From assembly GCF_003012735.1 (NCBI RefSeq), contig NZ_PXYI01000011.1, positions 94,001-158,000 on the forward strand: a DNA stretch of 64,000 bases, given 5' to 3'. A program made the position numbers and the translations under genes. The notes beneath the pieces are model-generated. The model did not search any database and had not been told where the DNA came from. It worked only from the letters and a program-made list of their open reading frames with translations. This document shows, piece after piece, positions 36,630 through 49,660 of the stretch. This DNA comes from Allosphingosinicella deserti. GTDB lineage: Bacteria > Pseudomonadota > Alphaproteobacteria > Sphingomonadales > Sphingomonadaceae. Every line of letters begins with the position of its first letter. Position 1 is the first letter of the stretch.

Positions 36630-38409
36630 CGCCTACAAGATCATCGACCATGCCTATGACGTCGTCGTCGTCGGCGCCGGCGGCTCCGGCCTCCGCGCGA
36701 CGATGGGCTCTGCCGAAAAGGGGTTGAAGACCGCCTGCATCACCAAGGTCTTCCCGACCCGCAGCCACACCGTCGCGGCGCAGGGCGGCATCGCCGCCTC
36801 GCTCGGCAACATGGGTGCGGACCACTGGACCTGGCACATGTACGACACGGTCAAGGGCTCCGACTGGCTCGGCGACCAGGATGCGATCGAATATCTGTGC
36901 CGCGAGGCACCGGCGGCGGTCTACGAGCTCGAGCATTTCGGGGTTCCGTTCAGCCGCACCCAGGAAGGCAAGATCTACCAGCGCGCGTTCGGCGGCATGA
37001 TGCAGAATATGGGCGCCGGCCCGCCCGCGCAGCGCACCTGCGCCGCCGCGGACCGTACCGGGCACGCCATGCTGCACGCGCTCTACCAGCAGAGCCTGAA
37101 ATACGACGCCGACTTCTTCATCGAATATTTCGCGATCGACCTGATCATGGAGAATGGCGAGTGCCGGGGCGTGATCGCCCTGTGCATGGAAGACGGCAGC
37201 ATTCACCGCTTCCGCAGTCATGCCGTCGTGCTCGCCACCGGCGGTTACGGCCGTGCCTATTTCTCGGCGACCTCGGCCCACACCTGCACCGGCGACGGCA
37301 ATGCGATGGTGCTGCGCGCCGGTTTGCCGCTGCAGGACATGGAATTCGTCCAGTTCCACCCGACCGGCATTTACGGCGCCGGGGTGCTGATCACCGAGGG
37401 CGCGCGCGGCGAGGGCGGCTATCTCACCAATTCCGAAGGCGAGCGCTTCATGGAGCGCTACGCGCCGTCGGCGAAGGACCTCGCCAGCCGCGACGTCGTG
37501 TCGCGATCGATGGCCATGGAGATCCGCGAGGGCCGCGGCGTCGGCAAGGAGAAGGACCATATCTACCTCCACCTCGACCATATCGACGCCAAGATCCTCG
37601 CCGAGCGCCTGCCGGGCATCACCGAGACCGGAAAGGTCTTCGCCGGCGTCGATCTGACCCGCCAGCCGCTGCCGGTGGTGCCGACAGTCCACTACAATAT
37701 GGGCGGCATTCCGACCAATTATCACGGCGAGGTCGTCACCCTGAAGGACGGCAATCCGGATTCCGTCGTTCCCGGCCTGTTCGCGGTGGGCGAGGCGGCG
37801 TGCGTGTCCGTCCACGGCGCCAATCGCCTCGGATCGAACAGCCTGATCGATCTGGTCGTGTTCGGACGCGCCACCGGCCTTCGCCTCGGCGAGATCGTCA
37901 AGCCGGGCACCGCGCTGCCGCCGCTGCGGGCGGGTTCGGAAGAAATGGCGCTCGGCCGGCTCGACCATTTCCGCTACGCCAAGGGCGGCAGCCCGACCTC
38001 GGTGATCCGCAACCGCATGCAGCGCACGATGCAAGCCGACTGCGCGGTGTTCCGCACCGAAGAGACGCTGGATGAAGGCAAGGGGCGGATCGACGAAGTC
38101 TACCAGCAGATGGCCGACATCGACGTCACCGATCGCACGCTCGTCTGGAACACCGATCTGATCGAGACGCTGGAGCTCGACAACCTGATCGGCCAGGCCG
38201 TCGTCACCATGCACAGCGCCGCCAACCGCAAGGAAAGCCGCGGCGCCCACATGCACGAGGATTATCCGAACCGCGACGACGTCAACTGGCTGAAGCACAC
38301 GATCAGCTGGTTCGATCAGGGCAAGGTGACGATCGATTATCGCCCGGTCCACGAATATACGCTCACCGACGAGATCGAGTATATCAAGCCCAAGGCGCGG
38401 GTATACTGA
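36622..38409 (+). CDS. sdhA: Succinate dehydrogenase flavoprotein subunit SdhA
   Basis: SdhA oxidises succinate to fumarate with covalently bound FAD in the TCA cycle. The 595-residue protein has the dinucleotide motif '[14 protein letters not shown]', the flavinylation site '[16 protein letters not shown]' (the linking His is in '[10 protein letters not shown]'), the active-site segment '[19 protein letters not shown]' and '[15 protein letters not shown]'. Length is normal. It follows sdhD with an 8-base overlap. Unlike the usual sdhCDAB order, sdhB is not next; a strong terminator and inverted repeats follow. Confidence 0.97.
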   Translation: MADAYKIIDHAYDVVVVGAGGSGLRATMGSAEKGLKTACITKVFPTRSHTVAAQGGIAASLGNMGADHWTWHMYDTVKGSDWLGDQDAIEYLCREAPAAVYELEHFGVPFSRTQEGKIYQRAFGGMMQNMGAGPPAQRTCAAADRTGHAMLHALYQQSLKYDADFFIEYFAIDLIMENGECRGVIALCMEDGSIHRFRSHAVVLATGGYGRAYFSATSAHTCTGDGNAMVLRAGLPLQDMEFVQFHPTGIYGAGVLITEGARGEGGYLTNSEGERFMERYAPSAKDLASRDVVSRSMAMEIREGRGVGKEKDHIYLHLDHIDAKILAERLPGITETGKVFAGVDLTRQPLPVVPTVHYNMGGIPTNYHGEVVTLKDGNPDSVVPGLFAVGEAACVSVHGANRLGSNSLIDLVVFGRATGLRLGEIVKPGTALPPLRAGSEEMALGRLDHFRYAKGGSPTSVIRNRMQRTMQADCAVFRTEETLDEGKGRIDEVYQQMADIDVTDRTLVWNTDLIETLELDNLIGQAVVTMHSAANRKESRGAHMHEDYPNRDDVNWLKHTISWFDQGKVTIDYRPVHEYTLTDEIEYIKPKARVY

Positions 38410-38414
38410 TCGTA

Positions 38415-38612
38415 CCTCTCCCCTTCAGGGAGAGGGCCGGGAGAGGGGAAAAGCGGAAAGGCCGGCTCGATGCCGGCCTTTTTGCATTTCTACGCCCATA
38501 TTCGCGCTCTCGTTCCCGAACTTGCGCGACCGCGAAGAGAGCGCGCGGCCCGGCATCGAGCCGGTCCGGGCGCTTGCCCCTCTCCCTGCCCTTTCCCCCG
38601 ACGGGAGAGGAA
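38415..38612. repeat. Large imperfect inverted repeat between sdhA and metH
   Basis: The 200-base gap between two convergent genes is built as an inverted repeat. The left side has CCTCTCCCCTTCAGGGAGAGG, GGGAGAGGGG and CCGGCTCGATGCCGG (38462-38476). The right side has CCGGCATCGAGCCGG (38550-38564), CCCCTCTCCC and a final GGGAGAGG. So the outer arms and the inner 15-mers are each present in opposite orientation. It resembles a mobile palindromic unit more than a simple terminator. Confidence 0.7.
38457..38483 (+). terminator. Intrinsic terminator of the sdhCDA transcript
   Basis: AAAGGCCGGC and GCCGGCCTTT form a 10-bp stem with the loop TCGAT, followed by more T. It lies 48 bases after the sdhA stop codon and forms the left inner part of the large inverted repeat. 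Confidence 0.8.
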
Positions 38613-38615
38613 GCA

Positions 38616-41282
<2,667 letters not shown>

Positions 41283-41323
41283 AAAATCGAGCTACTCGTA
41301 AACTGTGCTGGGGGGCGGGCTCC

Positions 41324-41397
41324 CCCCTCTCCCAACCTTTTCCCTGATGGGTTCCCGTCAATGTAGTACTTTGATGGGGACCCGATGGGGAGAGGGG
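41324..41397. repeat. Nested hairpin between the two metH genes
   Basis: Outer arms CCCCTCTCCC (41324-41333) and GGGAGAGGGG (41388-41397) enclose an inner 13-bp stem, GGGTTCCCGTCAA with TTGATGGGGACCC (two G-U pairs) and a 9-base loop. It lies in the transcribed gap between the metH N-half and C-half, so it would form in the mRNA. There is no T-run on the metH strand. Confidence 0.7.
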
Positions 41398-41399
41398 TC

Positions 41400-42446
41400 C
41401 TAAGCGGCGATGGTCATTGGTTCGAGGCCGGCGAGCCGGGTGACGGTGCGGACCGTCGGCAGCGTGCGCGGAGCGACGCCCTCGACTGCCCTGGCGATCG
41501 CGGCGATGTGGGCCGGGGTCGATCCGCAGCAGCCGCCAAGGATGTTGACCAGGCCCTGCTCCGCCCAGGCACGGACGAATGCCGCGGTCTGCTCGGGGAG
41601 CTCGTCATAGGCGCCGAGCTCGTTGGGCAGGCCGGCATTGGGGTAAGCCATGATCAAGGTGTCGGCATTCTGCGCCAGCGTCTGGACGTGCGGACGCAAT
41701 TGCTGCGCGCCGAACGAACAATTGAGCCCGATCGTAATAGGCCGGGCGTGGCGCACGGCGTACCAGAAGGCCTCGACCGTGTGGCCGGACAGGTTGCGGC
41801 CGGACAGATCGGTGATCGTCATCGAGATCATCAGCGGTACGTCGCGGCCGAGCCGCTCGCCCGCTTCCATCGCTGCGACGATGCCGGCCTTGGCGTTCAG
41901 CGTGTCGAAGATCGTTTCGATCAAGATGAAATCGGCGCCGCCTTCCAGCAAGGCTTCGGTCTGCTGGAGGTAGACGTCCTTGAGGCCGTCGAAATCGATC
42001 TCGCGATAGCCGGGATCGTTGACGTTGGGCGACAGCGACAGCGTCTTGTTGGTCGGCCCGATCGCGCCGGCCACGAAGCGCGCACGTCCGTCGGCGGCTT
42101 GGGCTTCGTCCGCCGCCTTGCGTGCGATGGCGGCCGAGGCGCGGTTGATGTCGGCGACGAGATGCTCTGCGCCGTAATCGGCCTGGCTGATCGTGTTGGC
42201 GCTGAACGTGTTGGTGGAGACGATGTCCGAGCCGGCGGCGAGATAGTCGCGGGTGATCGCCTCGACGACATCGGGCCGGGTGAGGGCGAGAATGTCGTTA
42301 TTGCCCTTCTGGTCGCGGCTGAGATCGAGATCGCCGCGATAATCGGCCTCCGTCAGCTTGCGGTTCTGGATTTCGGTGCCGAAGGCTCCGTCGGTGAGCA
42401 GGATGCGCTCCCGGGCGGCTTCGATCAGTCTCTGGCGCGCGCTCAT
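41400..42446 (-). CDS. Methionine synthase, homocysteine S-methyltransferase part
   Basis: A 348-residue protein equal to the first domain of MetH: a TIM barrel that binds homocysteine through zinc. It begins '[18 protein letters not shown]', and has the zinc-ligand Cys in '[13 protein letters not shown]' and the Cys pair in '[14 protein letters not shown]'. The ATG overlaps the metF stop (ATGA), so the two are translationally coupled. The rest of MetH is the next gene. A stand-alone S-methylmethionine-dependent enzyme is less likely given this order. Confidence 0.93.
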   Translation of the reverse strand: MSARQRLIEAARERILLTDGAFGTEIQNRKLTEADYRGDLDLSRDQKGNNDILALTRPDVVEAITRDYLAAGSDIVSTNTFSANTISQADYGAEHLVADINRASAAIARKAADEAQAADGRARFVAGAIGPTNKTLSLSPNVNDPGYREIDFDGLKDVYLQQTEALLEGGADFILIETIFDTLNAKAGIVAAMEAGERLGRDVPLMISMTITDLSGRNLSGHTVEAFWYAVRHARPITIGLNCSFGAQQLRPHVQTLAQNADTLIMAYPNAGLPNELGAYDELPEQTAAFVRAWAEQGLVNILGGCCGSTPAHIAAIARAVEGVAPRTLPTVRTVTRLAGLEPMTIAA

Positions 42447-43372
42447 GCGGCTTGCTCCTGTTGGTCTGCTTTCGGGCGGAGGCCAAGAAGATGGCTGATC
42501 GCATAAGCGAGCTCGGCCCGGTTGAGGGTGTAGAAATGGAAGTGCCGGACACCGCCGGCATAAAGCTGGCCGCACAATTCAGCAGCGACCGTGGCAGCCA
42601 CGAGCTGGCGCGCCGCCGGCAGATTGTCGAGTCCTTCGAACAAGCGGTCCATCCAGGGCGGGATGCCGGCGCCGCACATGGCCGCGAACTTGCGGGTCTG
42701 GGCGACGTTAGAGACCGGCAGGATACCCGGCACGATCTCTGCGTCGATCCCTGCCGCGGCCGCCTCGTCGCGAAAGCGGAAGAAGCAATCGGGCGAGAAA
42801 AAGAACTGGGTGATCGCCCGGTCGGCGCCCGCATCGATCTTGCGCTTGAGATTGTCGATGTCGGACTGGCGGCTGACCGCATCCGGGTGCATTTCGGGAT
42901 AAGCGGCGACCGAAATCTCGAACGGCGCGATGCTCTTCAGACCCTGGACGAGATCGGCGGCCCCGGCATAGCCGTTCGGATGCGGCGCGAACTTCTTGCC
43001 CGCCTCGGGCGGATCGCCGCGCAGCGCAACAATGTGGCGGACTCCCGCTTCCCAGTAGGCACGCGCGACCTCGTCGATCTCGTCGCGGCTGGCTTCGACG
43101 CAGGTGAGGTGTGCCGCCGCCGCCAGCGTCGTCTCCTTGGCGATCCGTGCCACCGTATTGTGGGTGCGCTCGCGGGTGGAGCCGCCGGCGCCGTAGGTGA
43201 CCGAGACGAAGCGCGGTGCCAACGGCTCCAGCGTCTTCACCGACTCCCAAAGCGTCTGCTCCATCTTTTCCGTCTTCGGCGGGAAGAATTCGAACGAAAC
43301 GTCGATGTCGCCCGCGACATCTTCGAACAGGGGTTTCCGCCAGCTGGCGATGCCAGGCGCGAGCGTGCTCAT
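42443..43372 (-). CDS. metF: 5,10-methylenetetrahydrofolate reductase MetF
   Basis: MetF reduces methylene-THF to methyl-THF, the methyl donor for methionine synthase. The 309-residue TIM-barrel flavoprotein has 'DVSFEFFPPKTEKMEQTLW', 'FVSVTYGAGGSTRERT', 'HIVALRGDPPEAG' and 'ITQFFFSPDCFFRF', all family hallmarks. Its start overlaps the stop of the regulator-methyltransferase gene (ATGA), and its stop overlaps the next start. The gene is thus in the middle of a tightly coupled methionine operon. Confidence 0.95.
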   Translation of the reverse strand: MSTLAPGIASWRKPLFEDVAGDIDVSFEFFPPKTEKMEQTLWESVKTLEPLAPRFVSVTYGAGGSTRERTHNTVARIAKETTLAAAAHLTCVEASRDEIDEVARAYWEAGVRHIVALRGDPPEAGKKFAPHPNGYAGAADLVQGLKSIAPFEISVAAYPEMHPDAVSRQSDIDNLKRKIDAGADRAITQFFFSPDCFFRFRDEAAAAGIDAEIVPGILPVSNVAQTRKFAAMCGAGIPPWMDRLFEGLDNLPAARQLVAATVAAELCGQLYAGGVRHFHFYTLNRAELAYAISHLLGLRPKADQQEQAA

Positions 43373-44325
43373 GCGACGACCTTCAATTTTGCTTCGGGCC
43401 GTTCGCCGGCCCAGATGGTGACGGTGAGTTCACCGCCTTCGAGATGCTCGATCACGCGGGCGTCCAGCCCTGCGCTCTCGAGATATTTGAGCACCGCCTC
43501 GTCCGCAAAGCCCAAGCGCGCATGGGCGTCGCGGGTGCGCAATTCCTCGCGCTCGTGCGCGGCGAAATCGACGACCAGCAGCCGGCCTCCCGGCGCCAGC
43601 AGACGCGCCGCCTCGGCGACGGCGGCGGCGGGCTGCTGCGCGAAATGCAGGACCTGATGCAGGATCACGGTGTCGGCGCTGCCGGCGCCGAGCGGCAATG
43701 CGTACATGTCGCCTTGGCGCAGCTCGGCGGCGGTGAGGCCGGCTTCGGCGAGCTTGACGCGGGCAAGGCGCAGCATTTCGGGGGAGCGATCAACGCCAAG
43801 CGCGTGCTGGGCGGCCGGGCCGAACAGCGTGATCATGCGGCCGGTGCCGGTGCCGACGTCGACCAGCCGGCCGACCGGGCGGTCGGCAAGAGCGCGGCCG
43901 ATCGCCGCCTCGACATCGCTTTCGGCGACATGGAGAGACCGGATCTCATCCCAGTGATTGGCATGCTGCGCAAAATAGCGTTCCGCAGCAGCCGCGCGGT
44001 CGGCACGCACGGCGGCGAGGCGGGCCGCATCGGCCAACGTCCACGGATCGTCGCCATCGATCTCGGCCCAGCGGTCGAGCATGTCGAACAGGGGATCGAC
44101 ACGGGCGCTGCTGCCGAGGCTGAGGAACACCCAGCTGCCTTCCTTGCGGCGCTCGGCAAGGCCGGCGTCGATCAGTATCTTGACGTGGCGGGAGACCCGC
44201 GGCTGGCTTTGGCCGAGCACCTGCGCGAGTTCGCCAACCGACAGCTCCATCGCTCGGAGCAGAGCAAGGATGCGCAGCCGCGTCGGATCGGCAAGGGATC
44301 GGAAAAGGTCAGTCGCGTCGCGCAT
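43369..44325 (-). CDS. ArsR-type regulator fused to a SAM-dependent methyltransferase domain
   Basis: A 318-residue two-domain protein. Residues ~1-95 form a winged-helix ArsR/SmtB domain ('RSLADPTRLRILALLRAMEL', 'GQSQPRVSRHVKILIDAGL') without the Cys-based metal motif of arsenic sensors. Residues ~130-300 form a class I methyltransferase domain ('LVDVGTGTGRMITLFGP', 'ILHQVLHFAQQPAAAVAEA'). The position at the head of metF-metH and a 20-bp palindrome overlapping the promoter suggest a methionine-cycle repressor that senses SAM or S-adenosylhomocysteine, similar in role to SahR. Whether the methyltransferase domain is catalytic or only a ligand sensor cannot be told. Confidence 0.9.
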   Translation of the reverse strand: MRDATDLFRSLADPTRLRILALLRAMELSVGELAQVLGQSQPRVSRHVKILIDAGLAERRKEGSWVFLSLGSSARVDPLFDMLDRWAEIDGDDPWTLADAARLAAVRADRAAAAERYFAQHANHWDEIRSLHVAESDVEAAIGRALADRPVGRLVDVGTGTGRMITLFGPAAQHALGVDRSPEMLRLARVKLAEAGLTAAELRQGDMYALPLGAGSADTVILHQVLHFAQQPAAAVAEAARLLAPGGRLLVVDFAAHEREELRTRDAHARLGFADEAVLKYLESAGLDARVIEHLEGGELTVTIWAGERPEAKLKVVA

Positions 44326-44333
44326 AGATAAGG

Positions 44334-44353
44334 ATATAAAGATATCTTTATAT
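44334..44353. promoter_or_regulatory. Predicted operator of the methionine operon (20-bp palindrome)
   Basis: ATATAAAGATATCTTTATAT is a perfect palindrome, strikingly AT-rich for this genome, 8 bases upstream of the ArsR-methyltransferase start. ArsR proteins bind such AT-rich palindromes over promoters, so autoregulation of the whole met operon is likely. Confidence 0.8.
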
Positions 44354-44623
44354 GCGGGTCAAGAGAGCAGGATTTTTTAACGCAAGCGGCAGTGCTGGGG
44401 AACCAAGTCGCCCCTTCGGCGTGCGGAGCACGCACGACAGGCCTGCAAATCCAGATTGTGACACAAGAATGACGCAAAAAAACGCTTCGGCGCAATTGCT
44501 TACCGAATAGGTAGACATACCGCTGCGCCTTTTGTATTGCATGCGGCGCTGGAGAGCCGGTGGGCTTCGCCACGGCACCTCGCCCAGCGGATCATCAGTT
44601 GCTCCAAACGGAGGGAAAATTTC

Positions 44624-44902
44624 ATGAAGAAGATTGGTCTGACCCTGGCTGCCGTCGCAGCTCTCGGCGTTGCCGCCTGCAACAACACCAGCACCGACGC
44701 TGGCAACAACACCGCGACCGACCTCAACGTCACCGAGACGGAAGCCGTTACCGACGTCAACGCTTCGGCGACCGACGCGAATGCGGTCGACGCGACCAAC
44801 AACGCTCTCGACGCCGCTGGCAACAGCCTCGAGAATGCCGGCAATGCGGTCGAGAATGCGTCGGACGACGTCGCCAACGCGGCTTCGAACGCAGCGCACT
44901 AA
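44624..44902 (+). CDS. Small Asn/Ala/Asp-rich lipoprotein
   Basis: A 92-residue protein with a lipoprotein signal ('GLTLAAVAALGVAAC', lipidated Cys near residue 19) and a mature part made almost only of Asn, Ala, Asp, Thr, Val and Ser. The last third ('DAAGNSLENAGNAVENASDD') has a heptad-like spacing with Ala and Val and should form an amphipathic helix, as in LEA-like or entericidin-like small lipoproteins. GAGGGAAAAT precedes the ATG and a strong terminator follows, so it is a single-gene unit. The function is unknown. The preceding ~280 bases hold its promoter region and the AT-rich met operator, and no further gene. Confidence 0.8.
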   Translation: MKKIGLTLAAVAALGVAACNNTSTDAGNNTATDLNVTETEAVTDVNASATDANAVDATNNALDAAGNSLENAGNAVENASDDVANAASNAAH

Positions 44903-44929
44903 GTTCTTTTCAGAACTGAAGCGACGGGA

Positions 44930-44963
44930 AGGGCCGCGCACCATCGGGTGCGCGGCCCTTTTT
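44930..44963 (+). terminator. Strong intrinsic terminator after the first small lipoprotein gene
   Basis: GGGCCGCGCACC and GGTGCGCGGCCC form a perfect 12-bp GC-rich stem with a 4-base loop, followed by TTTTT. Confidence 0.92.
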
Positions 44964-45021
44964 ATTTGCGCGGCGATGCGGCAGACATCTTGCCGACCAT
45001 CTTCATCTGGAGCGATCCACC

Positions 45022-45312
45022 ATGCGCACGATCATTGGAACTGGACTGGCCGCGGCCGCCCTCGCTCTGCTTGCGGGCTGCGGGGACAAAGAGACCAACG
45101 CGCCGACGGCTGAGGAAAATGCCCAGCTCGACGAAGCCGCCAACATGCTCGACACCTCGCCTGACAGCCTGACCGTCGAGAATCCGGAACTCGGCAATGG
45201 CGATGCGCCGACCGCCGAAGCCGGCGACGTCGCGGTGGCCGAGGGCGCGACCGGCGATGATGGGGGCACGGCCAATGCGGCCGTCGCCGCCGAGGCGTCG
45301 AACGCGCAATAG
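45022..45312 (+). CDS. Small acidic lipoprotein
   Basis: A 96-residue protein with a lipoprotein signal ('GLAAAALALLAGC', lipidated Cys near residue 20) followed by 'GDKETNAPTAEENAQLDEAA' and an acidic, disordered Ala/Asn/Glu/Asp/Gly-rich tail. It follows the other small lipoprotein gene but has its own terminator, so the two are separate units. The signal and size are similar but the mature parts differ in composition. No function is known. Confidence 0.78.
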   Translation: MRTIIGTGLAAAALALLAGCGDKETNAPTAEENAQLDEAANMLDTSPDSLTVENPELGNGDAPTAEAGDVAVAEGATGDDGGTANAAVAAEASNAQ

Positions 45313-45334
45313 GAATCGTCACCGACGCACAAAA

Positions 45335-45370
45335 AAAAGGGGCCGGAGGAGTTATCCTCCGGCCCCTTTT
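45335..45370. terminator. Bidirectional terminator between lipoprotein gene and groEL
   Basis: AAAAGGGGCCGGAGGA and TCCTCCGGCCCCTTTT form a perfect 16-bp stem with a 4-base loop. It has A-runs before and T-runs after, so it can stop transcription from both converging sides. Confidence 0.92.
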
Positions 45371-45385
45371 CTTTGGCTTCGGCTG

Positions 45386-45510
45386 GAAGCGGGCGAAGCC
45401 CGCTTCGAACGTGGAACGCGATCGGCGGCTCTCCCGCCGAGGCGCCGTCCGGCCTTCGGCGAGTCCTCCGCCAGCTGACGATCGCTTCGCGATCGTTTCG
45501 CTGGCGGAGG
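45386..45510. repeat. Three tandem hairpins downstream of groEL
   Basis: The gap contains GAAGCGGGC-GAA-GCCCGCTTC (45386-45406), TCGGCGG-CTCTC-CCGCCGA (45422-45440) and a compound hairpin with arms CCTCCGCCAGC and GCTGGCGGAGG around CGATCG-CTTCG-CGATCG (45465-45510). They lie just after the groEL stop on its strand and may stabilise the mRNA end. Confidence 0.75.
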
Positions 45511-45522
45511 CCGCCGTGCGGC

Positions 45523-47187
<1,665 letters not shown>

Positions 47188-47217
47188 TCAATTCAACGTT
47201 GATGGATGTGCGAAGGG

Positions 47218-47505
47218 TCAGCCGACGATCCCGAGGATGTCGGATTCCTTCATGATCAGCAGGTCTTCGCCGTTGAGGCGGACCTCGGTGCCCGACCACT
47301 TGCCGAACAGGATGCGATCGCCGGCCTTGACGTCGAGCGGGGTCACGCTGCCGTCTTCGGCCTTGGTGCCGGAACCGACCGAGATCACTTCGCCTTCCTG
47401 CGGCTTTTCCTTGGCGGTGTCCGGGATGATGATGCCACCGGCCGTCTTTTCTTCGGCCTCTACGCGGCGCACCAGCACCCGGTCATGGAGCGGACGAAAA
47501 GTCAT
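47218..47505 (-). CDS. groES: 10 kDa co-chaperonin GroES
   Basis: GroES is the lid of the GroEL chamber. The start at '[19 protein letters not shown]' gives 95 residues, the usual length; an upstream extension in the same frame lacks homology. The mobile loop '[18 protein letters not shown]' and '[17 protein letters not shown]' are conserved. A CIRCE element lies 75 bases upstream, so the groES-groEL operon is expected to be repressed by HrcA and induced by heat. Confidence 0.97.
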   Translation of the reverse strand: MTFRPLHDRVLVRRVEAEEKTAGGIIIPDTAKEKPQEGEVISVGSGTKAEDGSVTPLDVKAGDRILFGKWSGTEVRLNGEDLLIMKESDILGIVG

Positions 47506-47579
47506 GCACGTCACCTCTTCTATATATGCGGCTGCTCTCCCCCCTTGTGAGGTGCGGCAGTCGCGTTGGTTCAACCTTG

Positions 47580-47606
47580 TTAGCACTCGCCCCCGGCGAG
47601 TGCCAG
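47580..47606. promoter_or_regulatory. CIRCE element (HrcA operator) of groES-groEL
   Basis: TTAGCACTC, nine spacer bases, then GAGTGCCAG. The left arm is identical to the CIRCE consensus and the right arm matches 7 of 9. It lies upstream of groES in the expected promoter position. No hrcA gene is in the window. Confidence 0.88.
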
Positions 47607-47785
47607 CACCGTCGATGTAGTCGCTGTTCATGTGGGGTCAAGCGTTCGGCGCCAGGAAAATTGCATCCGTTTCGCCGCGTCCGGCCCTTCGCATTTACAG
47701 CGGGGCGGTGGTCGATTAGCCCTCGTCCAAAGGGTCCTTCGGGCCTTCGGCCGTTATCGGCCCAAGCTGTTACGGGAATGCGACA

Positions 47786-49660
47786 ATGCGATTCGTCGGC
47801 AAGGTGTGGAAGCTGCTCGTCGGGATCAAGGACGGACTGGTGCTCCTGTTCATGCTCCTCTTTTTCGGCCTGCTGTATGCGGCAATGAGCTCACGGCCGA
47901 CGATCGGTGCCGGCGAGAAGGGCGCCCTGGTGCTGGACGTGTCCGGCCCGATCGTCGAGCAGCCGGCCCAGGCGAGCCCGAGCGAGGTGTTGAGCGGGAC
48001 TGCGGGCAGCCGGGAATACCGGCTCCGCGACATCGTTCACGGCCTTCGCCAGGCGGCGGGCGACGATCGCGTGCAGACGGTGGTGCTTGATCTCGACATC
48101 TTCGCCGGCGGCGGCCAGGCGACCCTCGTCCAGGCAGCCGAGGCGCTCGATGCGGTCAAGAAGGCCGGCAAGCCGGTGCTCGCCTACGCAACCGCCTATG
48201 ACGACGATTCCTATCTGCTTGCCTCGCATGCCAGCGAAATCTGGCTCAATCCGATGGGCGGGGTGATGGTTCGTGGTCCCGGCGGCAACAACCTGTATTT
48301 CAAGGACCTGATGGACCGGCTCGGCATCACCGCCAACGTCTATCGCGTCGGTACCTACAAGGCTGCGGTGGAGCCGTTCACCCGCGCCGACATGTCACCT
48401 GAGGCGCGCGAGAATGCGCAGGCGCTCTACGGCGCGATGTGGGAGAGCTGGCAGCAATCGGTCCGCCAGGCGCGGCCGAAGGCGCAGATCGCTGCCTATG
48501 TGGCCGATTCCGGTGGCCGGATCCAGGCCGCCGGCGGCGACATGGCCAAGGCGGCGCTCGCCGCCGGGCTGGTGGATCATGTCGGCGATCGCCAGGCTTT
48601 CGGTGCGCGAGTCGCCAAGATCACGGGCACGCTCACAGCCGACGTGCCCGGGAGCTACCGCAAGATCGGCTTCGACAAATGGGCCGCGACCTATCCTGCA
48701 ACAGAGGAGGCCGGCGAGATCGGCATCGTCACGGTCGCGGGCAATATCGTCGACGGCGAGGCCAATGCCGGGACGGCAGGCGCCGAGACGATCGTCAAGG
48801 CGCTGGAGCGCGGCATGCGCGATCGCAACCTGAAGGCGATCGTGCTGCGCGTCGATTCGCCGGGCGGATCGGCGCTGGCGTCGGAGCGCATCCGCCAGGC
48901 GCTGATCGCGGCCAAGGCCAAGGGCCTGCCAGTGGTCGTCTCGATGGGCAGCCTTGCCGCGTCCGGCGGCTATTGGGTGGCGATGGCCGGTGACAAGATC
49001 TATGCCGAGCCCTCGACGATTACCGGGTCGATCGGCGTGTTCGGCATCCTGCCGAGCTTCGAAGGCGCGCTCGCGAAGCTCGGCGTCGGCGCCGATGGGG
49101 TCAAGACCACGCCGCTTTCGGGCGAACCGGACCTGCTGCACGGGCCTGCGCCCGAAGCCGACCGGCTGCTGCAGATGGGCGTCGAGAACACCTATCGGCG
49201 GTTCCTCGCTCTGGTTTCCGACCGGCGCAAGCTGCCGGTCGCCCGCGTCGACCAGATCGCGCAAGGACGCGTCTGGGATGGCGGCACCGCCCGCCAGCTC
49301 GGCCTCGTCGATGCGTTCGGCGGACTCGACGACGCGGTCGCCGAGGCCGCCCGCATGGCCAAGATCGATGCCGACGACGCCAAGCCGGTGTGGCTGGAGC
49401 AGGAGCCGGACTTTTTTGATTCGATGCTGCTCGCCTTCGCCAGCGGCGGCGAGGAAGAGGAGCAGGCCTCGCCCGATGCGTTCGGCCGCATGGGCATGCT
49501 GCAGCGCCGGATGATGACTCGCGCCGCGGCCGATGCCGAGCTGCTGATGACCGGCGCCTCGGTGCAGGCGCGTTGCCTGTCCTGCCCCACGACCGGCGCG
49601 GTCGCCCGGCCGAGACCAGGCGGGTTCGCCGCGATGCTGCTGAAGCTGATCGGCGCATGA
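47786..49660 (+). CDS. sppA: Signal peptide peptidase SppA, 67 kDa type
   Basis: SppA degrades signal peptides left in the membrane. The 624-residue protein has an N-terminal membrane helix ('GLVLLFMLLFFGLLYAA') and two tandem ClpP/crotonase-like domains, as in E. coli SppA. The catalytic pair is split between them: Lys192 in 'RVGTYKAAVEPF' of the first domain and Ser393 in 'SLAASGGYW' of the second. The C-terminal ~70 residues are a variable Glu-, Met- and Ala-containing tail. The next gene starts inside its stop codon (ATGA). It is transcribed away from groES. Confidence 0.93.
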   Translation: MRFVGKVWKLLVGIKDGLVLLFMLLFFGLLYAAMSSRPTIGAGEKGALVLDVSGPIVEQPAQASPSEVLSGTAGSREYRLRDIVHGLRQAAGDDRVQTVVLDLDIFAGGGQATLVQAAEALDAVKKAGKPVLAYATAYDDDSYLLASHASEIWLNPMGGVMVRGPGGNNLYFKDLMDRLGITANVYRVGTYKAAVEPFTRADMSPEARENAQALYGAMWESWQQSVRQARPKAQIAAYVADSGGRIQAAGGDMAKAALAAGLVDHVGDRQAFGARVAKITGTLTADVPGSYRKIGFDKWAATYPATEEAGEIGIVTVAGNIVDGEANAGTAGAETIVKALERGMRDRNLKAIVLRVDSPGGSALASERIRQALIAAKAKGLPVVVSMGSLAASGGYWVAMAGDKIYAEPSTITGSIGVFGILPSFEGALAKLGVGADGVKTTPLSGEPDLLHGPAPEADRLLQMGVENTYRRFLALVSDRRKLPVARVDQIAQGRVWDGGTARQLGLVDAFGGLDDAVAEAARMAKIDADDAKPVWLEQEPDFFDSMLLAFASGGEEEEQASPDAFGRMGMLQRRMMTRAAADAELLMTGASVQARCLSCPTTGAVARPRPGGFAAMLLKLIGA

